A stretch of 64,000 bases of DNA. Source: Rubrivivax albus. GTDB taxonomy: Bacteria; Pseudomonadota; Gammaproteobacteria; Burkholderiales; Burkholderiaceae_C. Numbering within the stretch: position 1 is the first letter of the stretch; every line of letters begins with the position of its first letter. A model generated the notes under the pieces. That model had not been told where the DNA came from. It ran no database searches and worked only from the letters and a program-made list of their open reading frames with translations. The translations under genes were made by a program, and so were the position numbers. The stretch spans positions 186,001-250,000 of the forward strand of contig NZ_SACT01000009.1 in NCBI RefSeq assembly GCF_004016515.1, given 5' to 3'. This document shows positions 33,713 through 42,205 of this stretch, one piece after another.

Positions 33713-34746
33713 CGGCCGCCCCGCTGGTACTTGTTCACCGCCCGATTGTGCGCGTCCAGCGTTTCGCTGAACTGGCTGCTGCCGTCGCCGCGGGCCACGA
33801 AGTACAGCGCCTTGCTCGCGGCCGGGTTCAGGGCCGCCTGGATCGACGCCAGGCTGGGCATCGCGATCGGGCTCGGTGGCAGGCCACCACGCAGGTAGGT
33901 GTTGTAGGGGCCGTCGGTGGTCAGGTCGCGCTTGCGCAGGTTGCCGTCGAAGGCCTCCCCGAGCCCGTAGATGATGGTCGGGTCGGTCTGCAGCGGCATG
34001 CCGATGCGCAGGCGGTTGATGAAGACCGCCGACACGAGTGCGCGCTCGTCGGCACGGCCGGTCTCCTTCTCGATGATGGAGGCCAGGATCAGCGCGTCCT
34101 CGGGGGTCTTCAGCGGCAGGTCGGGCGCGCGGGTGGCCCAGGCTGCCTGAAGGTGGCGCTGCATGGCGGCGAAGGCACGGCGCAGCACGGTCAGATCGCT
34201 GACGCGCCGGCTGTAGGCGTAGGTGTCCGGGAAGAACCGGCCCTCGGCCCAGCGCGGGCCGTCGGCCGCCGCGCCCACGGCGGCCAGCAGCGCCGCGTCG
34301 TCGAGGCCGGCGCTGGCCGACGTCAGGTCCGGCGCCGCGGCCAGCACAGCGCGCCACTCGCGCAGTGTGGCGCCCTCGGGCAGGCGCAGGGTGAGCAGCG
34401 CTTCGCGCCCCTGCACCAGCATGTCCAGCAGCGTTCGCGGGGTGACGCCGGGTTCGACTTCGTAGCTGCCAGCGCGGATGCGCGCAGCCTGGCCGGACAG
34501 GCGGAACCAGGCGAACAGCAGGCGCGGGTCGGTGTCGATGCCGGCACGCACCCAGGCCTCGGCCACCGCGCGCGGTGCCGTGCCGGGCTCCACGGAGAGT
34601 TCGACCACCGGCTGGCGCAGCGGCAGCGGCTGATCCAGCCAGCGCCAGGCCCACCAGCTCGCGGCGGCGGCCAGCAATGCGGCCAGCAACACGCCGAGCC
34701 CCAGGGCCCAGGCGGTGCGGCGAATCCATGACGCGCGTCGGCCCAT
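33709..34746 (-). CDS. mltG: Endolytic peptidoglycan transglycosylase MltG (YceG-like)
   Basis: Cuts nascent peptidoglycan strands to terminate elongation. 345 residues: one N-terminal helix (about 10-33), a LysM-like region, then the YceG domain with catalytic Glu226 in ASIIEKETG and the conserved NPAASKALYFVARGDGSSQF. First gene of the mltG-tmk-holB-pilZ-tatD operon, divergent from ygfZ with 22 bp between starts, so their promoters must lie inside each other's leaders. Confidence 0.95.
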   Translation of the reverse strand: MGRRASWIRRTAWALGLGVLLAALLAAAASWWAWRWLDQPLPLRQPVVELSVEPGTAPRAVAEAWVRAGIDTDPRLLFAWFRLSGQAARIRAGSYEVEPGVTPRTLLDMLVQGREALLTLRLPEGATLREWRAVLAAAPDLTSASAGLDDAALLAAVGAAADGPRWAEGRFFPDTYAYSRRVSDLTVLRRAFAAMQRHLQAAWATRAPDLPLKTPEDALILASIIEKETGRADERALVSAVFINRLRIGMPLQTDPTIIYGLGEAFDGNLRKRDLTTDGPYNTYLRGGLPPSPIAMPSLASIQAALNPAASKALYFVARGDGSSQFSETLDAHNRAVNKYQRGGR

Positions 34747-34768
34747 GGGACGAAATGATAATCAGGGC

Positions 34769-35665
34769 ATGTCGACGACCCCTGCCGCCCTCTCCGCCCT
34801 CGAAGGCTCGATGCCTCTGACCGACTGGGGCCTGATCCGCGCCAGCGGCGACGATGCCCGCAGCTTCCTGCACGGCCAGCTGACCCAGGACATCCAGGGC
34901 CTGCAGCCCGGGCGCGCCCGCCTGGCCGGCTACTGCAGCGCCAAGGGCCGCCTGCTGGCCAGTTTCGTGGTCTGGGCCGACGCCGGTGGCGACCTGCTGC
35001 TGGCCTGCAGTGCCGACGTGCTGCCGGCCACGCTGAAGCGGCTGTCGATGTTCGTGCTGCGCGCCAAGTGCAAGCTCACCGACGCCACGGCCGAACTGCC
35101 GCTGCATGGCCTGGTCGGCAGCGCCGTGCCGGCGGGTGACGACTGGCAGGTGGTTGACCACCGCGTCGTGATCCTGCCGGCCGTCAACGGTGTGCGGCGC
35201 GCGCTGGTGGCGGGCGCTTCGCCCGCGGCGGCTGCGCTGGACCCGGAGCTCTGGCGCTGGCTGGAGGCGCGCAGCGGCATTGCACGCGTGGTGGCCGCCA
35301 ACAGCGAGCAGTTCGTGCCGCAGATGGTGAACTGGGAACTGGTGGGCGGCGTGAACTTCCAGAAGGGCTGCTACCCCGGCCAGGAGGTCGTTGCCCGCAG
35401 CCAGTACCGCGGCACGACCAAGCGCAGGGCCTATGTGGTGCAGGCCGATGGCGCGCTGGCGGCGGGACAGGACGTGTTCGCTGCTTCGGATGCCGACCAG
35501 CCGGCTGGCCGCGTGGTCCTGGCGGCGGCGCCGGCGGGCATGGCACCGGCGGCGCTGGTGGAGCTGAAGATCGCCGCCACCGACGAACGGTTGCACGCCG
35601 GCAGCCCCGATGGCCCCTTGCTGCGGTTGGGTGACCAGCCCTACGCGCTGCCTGCCGCCGAATGA
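34769..35665 (+). CDS. ygfZ: Folate-binding protein YgfZ (Fe-S cluster repair)
   Basis: A 298-residue GcvT-like protein acting in assembly or repair of certain Fe-S enzymes. The family signature KGCYPGQEVVARSQYRG with the functional cysteine is present; the N-terminus has the tetrahydrofolate-binding GcvT-like fold (FLHGQLTQDI, LLASFVVWAD). ATG 34769 was chosen over the in-frame ATG 34715, which would overlap mltG. Confidence 0.95.
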   Translation: MSTTPAALSALEGSMPLTDWGLIRASGDDARSFLHGQLTQDIQGLQPGRARLAGYCSAKGRLLASFVVWADAGGDLLLACSADVLPATLKRLSMFVLRAKCKLTDATAELPLHGLVGSAVPAGDDWQVVDHRVVILPAVNGVRRALVAGASPAAAALDPELWRWLEARSGIARVVAANSEQFVPQMVNWELVGGVNFQKGCYPGQEVVARSQYRGTTKRRAYVVQADGALAAGQDVFAASDADQPAGRVVLAAAPAGMAPAALVELKIAATDERLHAGSPDGPLLRLGDQPYALPAAE

Positions 35666-35702
35666 CGACGGGGCGGCGACCACCGGTCATCGGGCACACG
35701 CC

Positions 35703-35999
35703 ATGACAGGGCGCGCGCTGTTCGTCTACTGGCGCATCGACGCCGGCGACCTGCCGGCGACCGTGGCCGCGGTGCGCGCCGCCCAGGCGCAGCTTGCCTC
35801 AGCCTGGCCCGGCCTGCAGGCGCGCCTGTGGCAGCGCAGCGACCCGGGCGTGCCGGCCACGGTGATGGAGACCTACGCCGCCCCCGACGGCATCGACGCC
35901 GCGGCCCAGGCGCGCATCGACGCCGCCGTGGCCGGCCACGTGCCGGCGCAGCGGCACGTGGAGGCCTTCCTGCCCGCCGACAGCGGATTCAGAGACTGA
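35703..35999 (+). CDS. DUF4936-like protein
   Basis: A 98-residue protein with the ferredoxin-like-fold pattern YWRIDAGDLPATVAAVRAAQ and a second half VMETYAAPDG. It resembles the DUF4936 family of betaproteobacteria, commonly near ygfZ. Function unknown. The 3' end overlaps the convergent thioesterase-GNAT gene by 11 bp. Confidence 0.75.
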   Translation: MTGRALFVYWRIDAGDLPATVAAVRAAQAQLASAWPGLQARLWQRSDPGVPATVMETYAAPDGIDAAAQARIDAAVAGHVPAQRHVEAFLPADSGFRD

Positions 36000-36846
36000 C
36001 CGCCATCGCCTGGTGCGGGATGCCGGCCTCCTCGAAGGCCTCGCCCACCGGCCGGAACCCGCGCCGCAGGTAGAAGCCCACGGCCGACGCCTGCGCGTGC
36101 AGCAGCACCTCGCGGTCGCCGCGCGCGCAGGCCGTGTCCACCAGCGCCTGCAGTACCGTGGCTCCGGCGCCACCGCCACGCAGGGCGCGGATCACGGCCA
36201 TGCGCCCGATCTTCGACACCTTTGGCGCGTGCTCCAGCAGCCTCCCGGTGGCCACCGCGCGGCCGAGCCGGTTGACCGCCACGGCATGCACCGCGGTCGC
36301 GTCGGCGGCGTCGTACTCCAGGTCGGCCGGGATGCCCTGCTCGTCGACGAACACCGCCTGCCGGATCGGCTGAGCCTGCCGGCCCAGCGTGTCCCAGGTG
36401 CCGACCTGCACGTCGAGCACCGGCTCGCCCGACTCGTAGCCCAGGAACAGCTCGCGCAACGGCCCCGGCACCGGCATCGAGCGCTTCGTGGTCGGGTCGG
36501 CATACACGTAGACGAGTTCGCCGCTGACCAGCAGCCGGCCGTCGCGGAACACGCCACCACGCAGCAGCATCGAGCTGTTGCCGATGCGCTCGCAGCGGAT
36601 GCCGACCTCGAGCTGGTCGTCGTAGCGCGCCGAGTCCTCGTATTCCACACTGGCCTTGCGCACGAAGAAGTCGCCGCCCAGGTCGTGCATGGTGGCCTCG
36701 TAGGGTAGCGCCATGGCCCGCCACCAGCCGGCCACGGCGGTGTCGAAGTACATCAGGTAGTGGCCGTTGAAGACGATCTTCTGCAGGTCCACCTCGACCC
36801 AGCGCACGCGCAGGCGCTCGGCAAATCGGAAATCAGTGCGGTTCAT
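35989..36846 (-). CDS. Acyl-CoA thioesterase (YbgC-like) fused to a GNAT acyltransferase
   Basis: A 285-residue two-domain protein. Residues 1-140 are a hotdog thioesterase (RLRVRWVEVDLQKIVFNGHY, where D20 and H29 match the YbgC/4-hydroxybenzoyl-CoA thioesterase active-site region). Residues 150-285 are a GNAT domain (QPIRQAVFVDEQGIP ... IGRMAVIRALRGGGAGATVL, the acetyl-CoA loop). The GNAT half begins at a natural domain border with no frameshift, so the fusion is genuine. Substrates unknown; possibly acyl-CoA handling. It overlaps the esterase gene by 14 bp. Confidence 0.85.
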   Translation of the reverse strand: MNRTDFRFAERLRVRWVEVDLQKIVFNGHYLMYFDTAVAGWWRAMALPYEATMHDLGGDFFVRKASVEYEDSARYDDQLEVGIRCERIGNSSMLLRGGVFRDGRLLVSGELVYVYADPTTKRSMPVPGPLRELFLGYESGEPVLDVQVGTWDTLGRQAQPIRQAVFVDEQGIPADLEYDAADATAVHAVAVNRLGRAVATGRLLEHAPKVSKIGRMAVIRALRGGGAGATVLQALVDTACARGDREVLLHAQASAVGFYLRRGFRPVGEAFEEAGIPHQAMAVSL

Positions 36847-37771
36847 GCTGCCAGGCTTTCTTCAGGGCGTCGGCCGCCAGTTGCTGGAAGGCCGCGGCTT
36901 CCTTCAGCGCGCGGCCCATCTTGATGAAGTCGTGGGTCAGGCCATGGCCGATCTCCAGCTGCACCGGCACGCCTGCCGCGCGCAGGCGGTCGCCATAGGC
37001 CAGGCCTTCGTCGACGAGCGGGTCGCACTCGGCCAGCAGCAGGCACGCCGGCGCCACGCCTTCGAGGTCGGCCGCCTCCAGCGGGGCGAAACGCCAGTCG
37101 CGGCGGTGGTGGTGCGGCACGTAGTGGTCGAAGAACCACGCGATGTCGGCCGCATCGAGCAGGACACCCTGGGCGTACAGGCGGTGCGATGCCGTGTCGG
37201 CATTTGCCGTGGTGCCGGGCGTGATCAGCAGCTGCAGCGCCAGCGGCAGACCCTGGTCGCGCGCATGGATCGCACCGACGGCGGCCAGCGTGCCGCCGGC
37301 GCTGTCGCCGCCGATGGCCAGGCGCGTCGGGTCCAGGCCCAACCGGTCTCCTCGCGCAGCCAGTTCGGCCAGCGCCGCCCAGGTGTCGTCCACCGCGGCC
37401 GGGAACGGATGCTCAGGCGCCAGCCGGTAGTCCAGTGCCACCACAGCACCGCCGCTGCGCCGTGCCAGCTGCCGGCACAGGCTGTCGTGGGTTTCGAGGC
37501 TACCGATCACGAAGCCGCCGCCGTGCAGGTACAGCAGTGTGGGCAACGGACCGGCGGTTGACGCGGCATACATGCGCGCCGGCCGGCCGGCGAGCGTCAG
37601 GTCCTCGACCCGCGGCAAGGGCGCCCGCGGCGGCTCCAGCACCTCGGCGGCGGCGAGGTAGGCCGCGCGCGCATCGGCCGGCGTCATCGCATGCCAGGGG
37701 CGGCGCTTGGCGCGCGCGATGCGTTCCAGCAGGGCCTGCATGGCAGGCGTGAGCAAAGCGGTCCGGGTCAC
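36833..37771 (-). CDS. Alpha/beta hydrolase, hormone-sensitive lipase type esterase
   Basis: 312 residues from GTG 37771 (an ATG 30 bp in is the alternative). HSL-family oxyanion motif LYLHGGGFVIGS and nucleophile elbow GGDSAGGTLAA are intact; the acid is in ECDPLVDEG and the His in IGHGLTHDF. It probably hydrolyses short acyl esters. Transcribed with the thioesterase-GNAT gene, with which it overlaps. Confidence 0.9.
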   Translation of the reverse strand: MTRTALLTPAMQALLERIARAKRRPWHAMTPADARAAYLAAAEVLEPPRAPLPRVEDLTLAGRPARMYAASTAGPLPTLLYLHGGGFVIGSLETHDSLCRQLARRSGGAVVALDYRLAPEHPFPAAVDDTWAALAELAARGDRLGLDPTRLAIGGDSAGGTLAAVGAIHARDQGLPLALQLLITPGTTANADTASHRLYAQGVLLDAADIAWFFDHYVPHHHRRDWRFAPLEAADLEGVAPACLLLAECDPLVDEGLAYGDRLRAAGVPVQLEIGHGLTHDFIKMGRALKEAAAFQQLAADALKKAWQHEPH

Positions 37772-37871
37772 CGCCGGGATTATCGGCAGGCATCGCGTTG
37801 TCGCGCCCGTGACGGCCCGGCCCGGGTTGTCGCGCTGGCCGCCAGCACCACGAGCGACCGATACTCGAACC

Positions 37872-39020
37872 ATGAGCCGCATCCTCTACATCACCCAGAT
37901 CGAGATCGACTTCGGCGCCGTGCGCACGTTGCCGGCCGAATGCGCCGCCCATGGCATGCGCCGCCCGTTGATCGTCACCGACCCCGGCGTGCGTGACGCC
38001 GGTGTGCTGCAGCGCGCACGCGACGCGCTCGGTGACCTGCCGCACGCCGTGTTCGACGGCACGCCGTCCAATCCCACCGAAGCCGGCGTGCGCGCCGCGG
38101 TGGACGTGCTCCAACGCGAAGGCTGCGACGGCCTGGTGGCCGTGGGCGGCGGCTCCAGCATCGACCTGGCCAAGGGCGTGGCCATCGCCGCCACGCACGA
38201 GGGGCCGCTGAAGACCTACGCCACCATCGAAGGCGGCAGCCCGAAGATCACCGACCGCGTACTGCCGCTGATCGCCGTGCCCACCACCGCCGGCACCGGC
38301 AGCGAGGTGGCGCGCGGCGCCATCGTCATCGTCGACGACGGCCGAAAGCTCGGCTTCCACAGCTGGTACCTGGTGCCCAAGACCGCCATCCTGGACCCGG
38401 AACTCACGCTGGGCCTGCCGCCGATCATGACCGCGGCCACGGGCATGGACGCCATCGCCCACTGCATGGAGACCTTCATGGCGCCGGCGACCAATCCGCC
38501 GGCCGATGGCATCGCGCTGGATGGCCTGTGGCGCGGGTGGGCCCACATCGAGCGCGCCACCCGCGACGGCAGCGACCGCGACGCGCGCTGGCACATGATG
38601 AGCGCCAGCGCCCAGGGCGCGCTGGCCTTCCAGAAGGGCCTGGGCTGCGTGCATTCGCTCAGCCACAGCCTGGGGGGCGTGAACCCGCGGCTGCACCACG
38701 GCACGCTCAACGCCGTGTTCCTGCCGGCGGTGGTGCGCTTCAACGCCGAGGCAGACTCCATCCAGCGCGACCAGCGCCTGCAGCGCATGGCGCAGGCCAT
38801 CGGCCTGCCCGGCTGCGATGCCCGGGGTACGGAACTGGCCGAAGCGCTGCAGGCCATGAACGCCCGCCTGGGCCTGCCACGCAGCCTGCGCGAGATGGGC
38901 GTGGGCGAGGACGCGTTCGAGCGCATCATCGACGGTGCCATGGCCGACCACTGCCACAAGACCAACCCGCGCCTGGCCACACGGGACGACTATCGGGCGA
39001 TGCTGGTGGCCAGCCTTTGA
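37872..39020 (+). CDS. Iron-containing (type III) alcohol dehydrogenase
   Basis: A 382-residue NAD(P)-dependent alcohol dehydrogenase. NAD loop VGGGSSIDLAKG, PTTAGTGSE and the metal-binding histidines (DAIAHCMETF, HSLSHSLGGV, HHGTLNAVFL) are all present. It may act on 4-hydroxybutyrate or other short alcohols; not determinable from sequence. Monocistronic by layout. A hairpin (GTCACGGG/CCCGTGAC, 39040-39071) follows the stop. Confidence 0.92.
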   Translation: MSRILYITQIEIDFGAVRTLPAECAAHGMRRPLIVTDPGVRDAGVLQRARDALGDLPHAVFDGTPSNPTEAGVRAAVDVLQREGCDGLVAVGGGSSIDLAKGVAIAATHEGPLKTYATIEGGSPKITDRVLPLIAVPTTAGTGSEVARGAIVIVDDGRKLGFHSWYLVPKTAILDPELTLGLPPIMTAATGMDAIAHCMETFMAPATNPPADGIALDGLWRGWAHIERATRDGSDRDARWHMMSASAQGALAFQKGLGCVHSLSHSLGGVNPRLHHGTLNAVFLPAVVRFNAEADSIQRDQRLQRMAQAIGLPGCDARGTELAEALQAMNARLGLPRSLREMGVGEDAFERIIDGAMADHCHKTNPRLATRDDYRAMLVASL

Positions 39021-39039
39021 GGGTTAGACCGCCCCCTGG

Positions 39040-39071
39040 GTCACGGGGGTTCACGGTGGCAGACCCGTGAC
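39040..39071. other. Inverted repeat between the alcohol dehydrogenase and PEP-CTERM genes
   Basis: GTCACGGG and CCCGTGAC, perfect 8-bp arms with a 16-base loop. No U-tract follows, so a classical terminator is unlikely. It lies 40-70 bp upstream of the start predicted from the sigma-54-like element and could be an activator site. Confidence 0.4.
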
Positions 39072-39082
39072 GCCGGACAGCC

Positions 39083-39098
39083 CGGTCCATAAATTGCG
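39083..39098 (+). promoter_or_regulatory. Sigma-54-like promoter of the first PEP-CTERM gene
   Basis: CGGTCCATAAATTGCG: invariant GG at 39084-39085 and GC at 39096-39097 at exact N10 spacing, with a perfect -12 TTGC. The -24 half is weak beyond GG. Start expected near 39109, 36 bp before the ATG. Confidence 0.45.
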
Positions 39099-39144
39099 TC
39101 GATCGCCCTGGCAATGCTGCCGAGCGATTCCTGGAGGAGTAAGC

Positions 39145-39681
39145 ATGCAATTGAAGAAACTGGGGCTGGCCGTGGCAGCCGCATTCGTGGCTGCCGGCGC
39201 ACAGGCCGCGGACTACGTCTATGGTGGGGACACCACCGGCGCACCAACCTACAACCGGGCCTTCTCGGACTTTTCGGGGCTGTCCGGCATCGGGTCCAAC
39301 GTGGCCTACGACACCTTGGCGTTCACCGTCACCGACAGCGGTGACTACGCCTTCCTGAGCGTGGCGTCGGGCTGGGACAACTTCCTGTTCCTGTACTCGC
39401 CCAGCTTCGACCCGGGCGCTGCGCTGAGCAATGGCGTGGCCGGCAACGACGACTTCCCTAACGTCGGTGTGTCCGGCTTCGACAACGTGGCCCTGACGGC
39501 CGGCGTGTCCTACGTGCTGGTCACCACCGGCTTCGGCAACAGTGACTTCGGTGACTACACCAACACCATCAGCGGCATCGGCAACGTGGTGGCCGTGCCC
39601 GAGCCGGGCACCTACGCCTTGATGGCCCTGGGCCTGCTGGCCGTTGGCGGCCTGGCCCGCCGACAGCGTCGCGCGGGCTGA
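39145..39681 (+). CDS. PEP-CTERM-sorted exported protein
   Basis: A 178-residue exported protein. Signal peptide MQLKKLGLAVAAAFVAAGAQ plus A; a beta-rich domain with conserved segments TYNRAFSDFSGLSGIGSNVAYD and DNFLFLYSPSFDP; then the C-terminal sorting signal VPEPGTYALMALGLLAVGGL followed by ARRQRR. Exosortase would cut and anchor or release it at the surface. GGAGG precedes the ATG. A paralogue lies at 42206 with the same domain. Exosortase is not in the window. Confidence 0.93.
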   Translation: MQLKKLGLAVAAAFVAAGAQAADYVYGGDTTGAPTYNRAFSDFSGLSGIGSNVAYDTLAFTVTDSGDYAFLSVASGWDNFLFLYSPSFDPGAALSNGVAGNDDFPNVGVSGFDNVALTAGVSYVLVTTGFGNSDFGDYTNTISGIGNVVAVPEPGTYALMALGLLAVGGLARRQRRAG

Positions 39682-39700
39682 CCGTCATCGCGCCAGCGAC

Positions 39701-39724
39701 AGCCCGGCCGAGGCCGGGCTTTTT
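39701..39724 (+). terminator. Rho-independent terminator after the first PEP-CTERM gene
   Basis: Stem AGCCCGGC/GCCGGGCT with a short loop, followed by TTTTT. It lies 20 bp after the stop codon. Confidence 0.85.
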
Positions 39725-39806
39725 CGTGGGCGGGCGCCGCTGCAGTTCGTCGCGCGGCGATGCAGCCTGTCGCACGCCGCTGGTTTGCTGCCGGGCGGGC
39801 CGATAT

Positions 39807-39830
39807 GGTGTGCTACCTCACCAACACACC
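39807..39830. promoter_or_regulatory. Inverted repeat upstream of the GntR gene (candidate autoregulatory operator)
   Basis: GGTGTG-N12-CACACC, perfect 6-bp arms, ending 12 bp before the GntR ATG. GTGT/ACAC-armed palindromes in this position are usual for YtrA-type autoregulators. An exact promoter could not be assigned. Confidence 0.5.
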
Positions 39831-39841
39831 GGCGCTACCCG

Positions 39842-40195
39842 ATGACCACCTGGGACGACCGACAACCGATCTACCAGCAGCTCGCCGACCTGCTGGCCGC
39901 GCGCCTGCTGGACGGCCAGCCGGGCGACGGCGAAGCCATGCCCTCGGTGCGCACGCTGGCCAGCGAACACCTGCTGAACCCGCTGACCGTGAACCGTGCG
40001 CTGCAGGCGCTGGCCGATGCCGGCCTGGTGGAAAGCCGACGCGGCCTGGGCATGTTCGTGCGTGAAGGTGCGCGCGAACAGCTGCGGGCCCTGGAACGCG
40101 AACGTTTCCTGCATCACGAGTGGCCACGGCTGCGCGAGCGCCTGAAGCGCCTGGACATCCAACCCGAACAACTCTCATGGGAGGACCCCCGATGA
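39842..40195 (+). CDS. GntR-family (YtrA-type) regulator
   Basis: A 117-residue regulator: N-terminal winged helix (DRQPIYQQLADLLAARLLDG ... MPSVRTLASEHLLNPLTVNR) and a short C-terminal helical tail, the YtrA subfamily layout that controls adjacent ABC exporters. The stop overlaps the ATP-binding gene (ATGA). It probably represses its own operon through the inverted repeat just upstream. Confidence 0.92.
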   Translation: MTTWDDRQPIYQQLADLLAARLLDGQPGDGEAMPSVRTLASEHLLNPLTVNRALQALADAGLVESRRGLGMFVREGAREQLRALERERFLHHEWPRLRERLKRLDIQPEQLSWEDPR

Positions 40196-41082
40196 GCACG
40201 GACCTGCTGGTCCAGGCGAGCGGCCTGAGCGTGCGCTACGGCGCCAAGACCGCGCTCGACGACCTGAACTTCACGATCCCCAAGGGCCGGGTGGTCGGCC
40301 TGCTGGGCCACAACGGCGCCGGCAAGACCACGCTGATGAAGGCCCTCGTGGGCCTCAAGCGCGCCGAGGGCACGCTGACAGTCCTGGGCATGGACCCGGT
40401 GCGCGACCGCGTGGCCCTGCTGCAGTCGGCCTGCTACATCCCCGACGTGGCCATCCTGCCGCGCTGGGCGCGGGTGTCGGAGTTGATCACGCTGATGGCT
40501 GCGCTGCACCCGCGTTTCTCGGCCGAGCGCGCCCGTGCCCTGCTGCGCCGCACCAGCGTGAACCCGTCGGACAAGGTGAAGAACCTGTCCAAGGGCATGG
40601 TGGTGCAGGCCCACCTGGCGCTGGTCGCCAGCATCGACGCGCGGCTGATGATCCTGGACGAACCCACGCTCGGCCTGGACGTGCTGTCGCGCAAGAGCTT
40701 CTACGAGATGCTGATCGACGAGTGGTGCGACGGCGAGCGCAGTGTGCTGATCAGCACCCACCAGGTCGAGGAGATCGAGAGCCTGCTGTCGGACGTGATC
40801 ATGCTCAACGAGGGCAAGGTCGTGCTCGACATCAGCCTGGAGGCCATGGACCGGCGCTTCGTGGCGCTGAGCCACGACGCGGGTGCCGCCGAACAGATGG
40901 CCGCGGCGCACCCGCTGCTGCGCTACCGGCTGCAGGGCAGCGGTGCACGCACGCACGCCGCGCTCTTCGACGGCGAACCGCCGGCCGACCTGCAGGCCCT
41001 GGGCCAGCGCGTGCGGCCCAGTCTGGTGGACCTGTTCGTCGCCCTCACCCGCCGGCCCGAGATGGACCGCACGCAGTTCTGA
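40192..41082 (+). CDS. ABC exporter ATP-binding protein
   Basis: A 296-residue ATPase. Walker A GLLGHNGAGKTTL, a signature-like NLSKGMVVQAHLALV (LSKGM in place of LSGGQ), Walker B RLMILDEPTLGLD and switch His in STHQVEEIE. The C-terminal 80 residues are the extra domain common in YtrB/CcmA-like exporters. Partner of the permease 16 bp downstream. Substrate unknown; YtrA-linked systems respond to cell-envelope antibiotics in Firmicutes, which is not evidence for this host. Confidence 0.92.
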   Translation: MSTDLLVQASGLSVRYGAKTALDDLNFTIPKGRVVGLLGHNGAGKTTLMKALVGLKRAEGTLTVLGMDPVRDRVALLQSACYIPDVAILPRWARVSELITLMAALHPRFSAERARALLRRTSVNPSDKVKNLSKGMVVQAHLALVASIDARLMILDEPTLGLDVLSRKSFYEMLIDEWCDGERSVLISTHQVEEIESLLSDVIMLNEGKVVLDISLEAMDRRFVALSHDAGAAEQMAAAHPLLRYRLQGSGARTHAALFDGEPPADLQALGQRVRPSLVDLFVALTRRPEMDRTQF

Positions 41083-41098
41083 ACCGCGGAGACAAACG

Positions 41099-42004
41099 AT
41101 GAAGAACACCCTGGCGCTGATGCAGCGCGAATGGCTGCAGCACCGCTTCGCCTGGATGCTGATGGCACTCGTTCCCACCCTGCTGGCGGTGCTGCTGCTG
41201 AGCTTCGGCGAGATCCACCTGTCGACCGAGGAACGGGGCGAGCACCTGCCGGTGGCGCTGGCCTCAGCCAGCCTGATCGGCAGCATGGGGCTGCACATGC
41301 TGATCCTGTGGATCGTGGCCCTGCTCATCACCGCCGGCCTGGCCCGGCGTGACCATGGCGACCGCTCGGTCGAGTTCTGGCTGTCCCTGCCCACCGGGCA
41401 TGGTGAAAGCTTGGCCGTGCCGCTTCTGGTGCACCTGCTGCTGGCCCCCATGGTGGCGCTGGCGGTCGGCCTGGTGGGTGGACTGGTGGCGTCGCTGGTG
41501 CTGGTCAGCCGCGTTGAAGGCGCCTGGGCATGGTTCAGTCTGCCCTGGGGCACGCTGCTGGTCGCAGCGCTGGCCATGGCCACCCGCCTGGCGCTGGGGC
41601 TGGTCCTGGCCACCTTGTGGCTGGCACCACTGCTGCTGATCATGGTGACGCTGACCGCCTGGTTCGGCCGCTGGGGGCTGGTGATCCTGGCGCTCGGCGT
41701 CGGCGTGGGCAGCGCGGTGCTGGACAGCGCGTTCGGCATCCACTGGCCGGCCGCCTGGCTGGTGCGCATCTTCACAGAGGCCGGGCAGGCCGTGGCCAAC
41801 ACGGGATCGGGCTCCCTGGTCGTCGAGACCTCCGGCGACCTCGCCGGCGTGCTCGGCGATGTGCCCGCCTGGGCATGGCACGACGCCCTCCAGGCGCTGG
41901 GCCAGCTCGCGTCGCCGGTCCTGGTGGTCGGCCTGGCGCTGGCCACGGGCTGCTTCGCCATGCTGGTGCAGTGGCGCCAACGCGGTGCACAGCACAGCGG
42001 CTGA
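41099..42004 (+). CDS. ABC exporter permease
   Basis: A 301-residue membrane protein with six or seven helices and a moderately conserved N-terminus (MKNTLALMQREWLQHRFAWM), typical of ABC-2 permeases. Segments LLVHLLLAPMVALAVGLVGG and VILALGVGVGSAVLDSAFGI are clear helices. Third gene of the GntR-ATPase-permease operon. Confidence 0.88.
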   Translation: MKNTLALMQREWLQHRFAWMLMALVPTLLAVLLLSFGEIHLSTEERGEHLPVALASASLIGSMGLHMLILWIVALLITAGLARRDHGDRSVEFWLSLPTGHGESLAVPLLVHLLLAPMVALAVGLVGGLVASLVLVSRVEGAWAWFSLPWGTLLVAALAMATRLALGLVLATLWLAPLLLIMVTLTAWFGRWGLVILALGVGVGSAVLDSAFGIHWPAAWLVRIFTEAGQAVANTGSGSLVVETSGDLAGVLGDVPAWAWHDALQALGQLASPVLVVGLALATGCFAMLVQWRQRGAQHSG

Positions 42005-42059
42005 GTCCTGCAGGCGCCGGCCGGTCCGGCCCGCAGAAGTCGGCCGAATCGCCGCGTGC

Positions 42060-42106
42060 CCCCCTAGGCATAGGGGGCTCTGGTCAACAGATGTGAGCCA
42101 GAGCCC
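42060..42106. other. Overlapping hairpins between the permease and the second PEP-CTERM gene
   Basis: Hairpin A: CCCCCTA/TAGGGGG with loop GGCA (42060-42077). Hairpin B: GGGCTCTGG/CCAGAGCCC, perfect 9-bp arms with a 14-base loop (42075-42106). They share 42075-42077 and cannot form together. A third, imperfect pairing (CAGATGTGAG with CTCACACGTCTG, to 42121) overlaps B. Neither A nor B has a U-tract. The rest of 42005-42205 holds a sigma-54-like promoter. Confidence 0.5.
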
Positions 42107-42143
42107 GTCCTCACACGTCTGCTGACGGCTCGACACGGGAAGC

Positions 42144-42159
42144 AGGCACGCATCGTGCA
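42144..42159 (+). promoter_or_regulatory. Sigma-54 promoter of the second PEP-CTERM gene
   Basis: AGGCACGCATCGTGCA matches the sigma-54 consensus (TGGCACG-N4-TTGCW) at nearly every informative position. Invariant GG at 42145-42146 and GC at 42157-42158 have exact N10 spacing. Start expected near 42170; GGAGG lies before the ATG at 42206. Confidence 0.75.
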
Positions 42160-42205
42160 AACCTCACGGCATGCGTCGATCGGCGCACCAACTGGAGGAC
42201 TGCTC

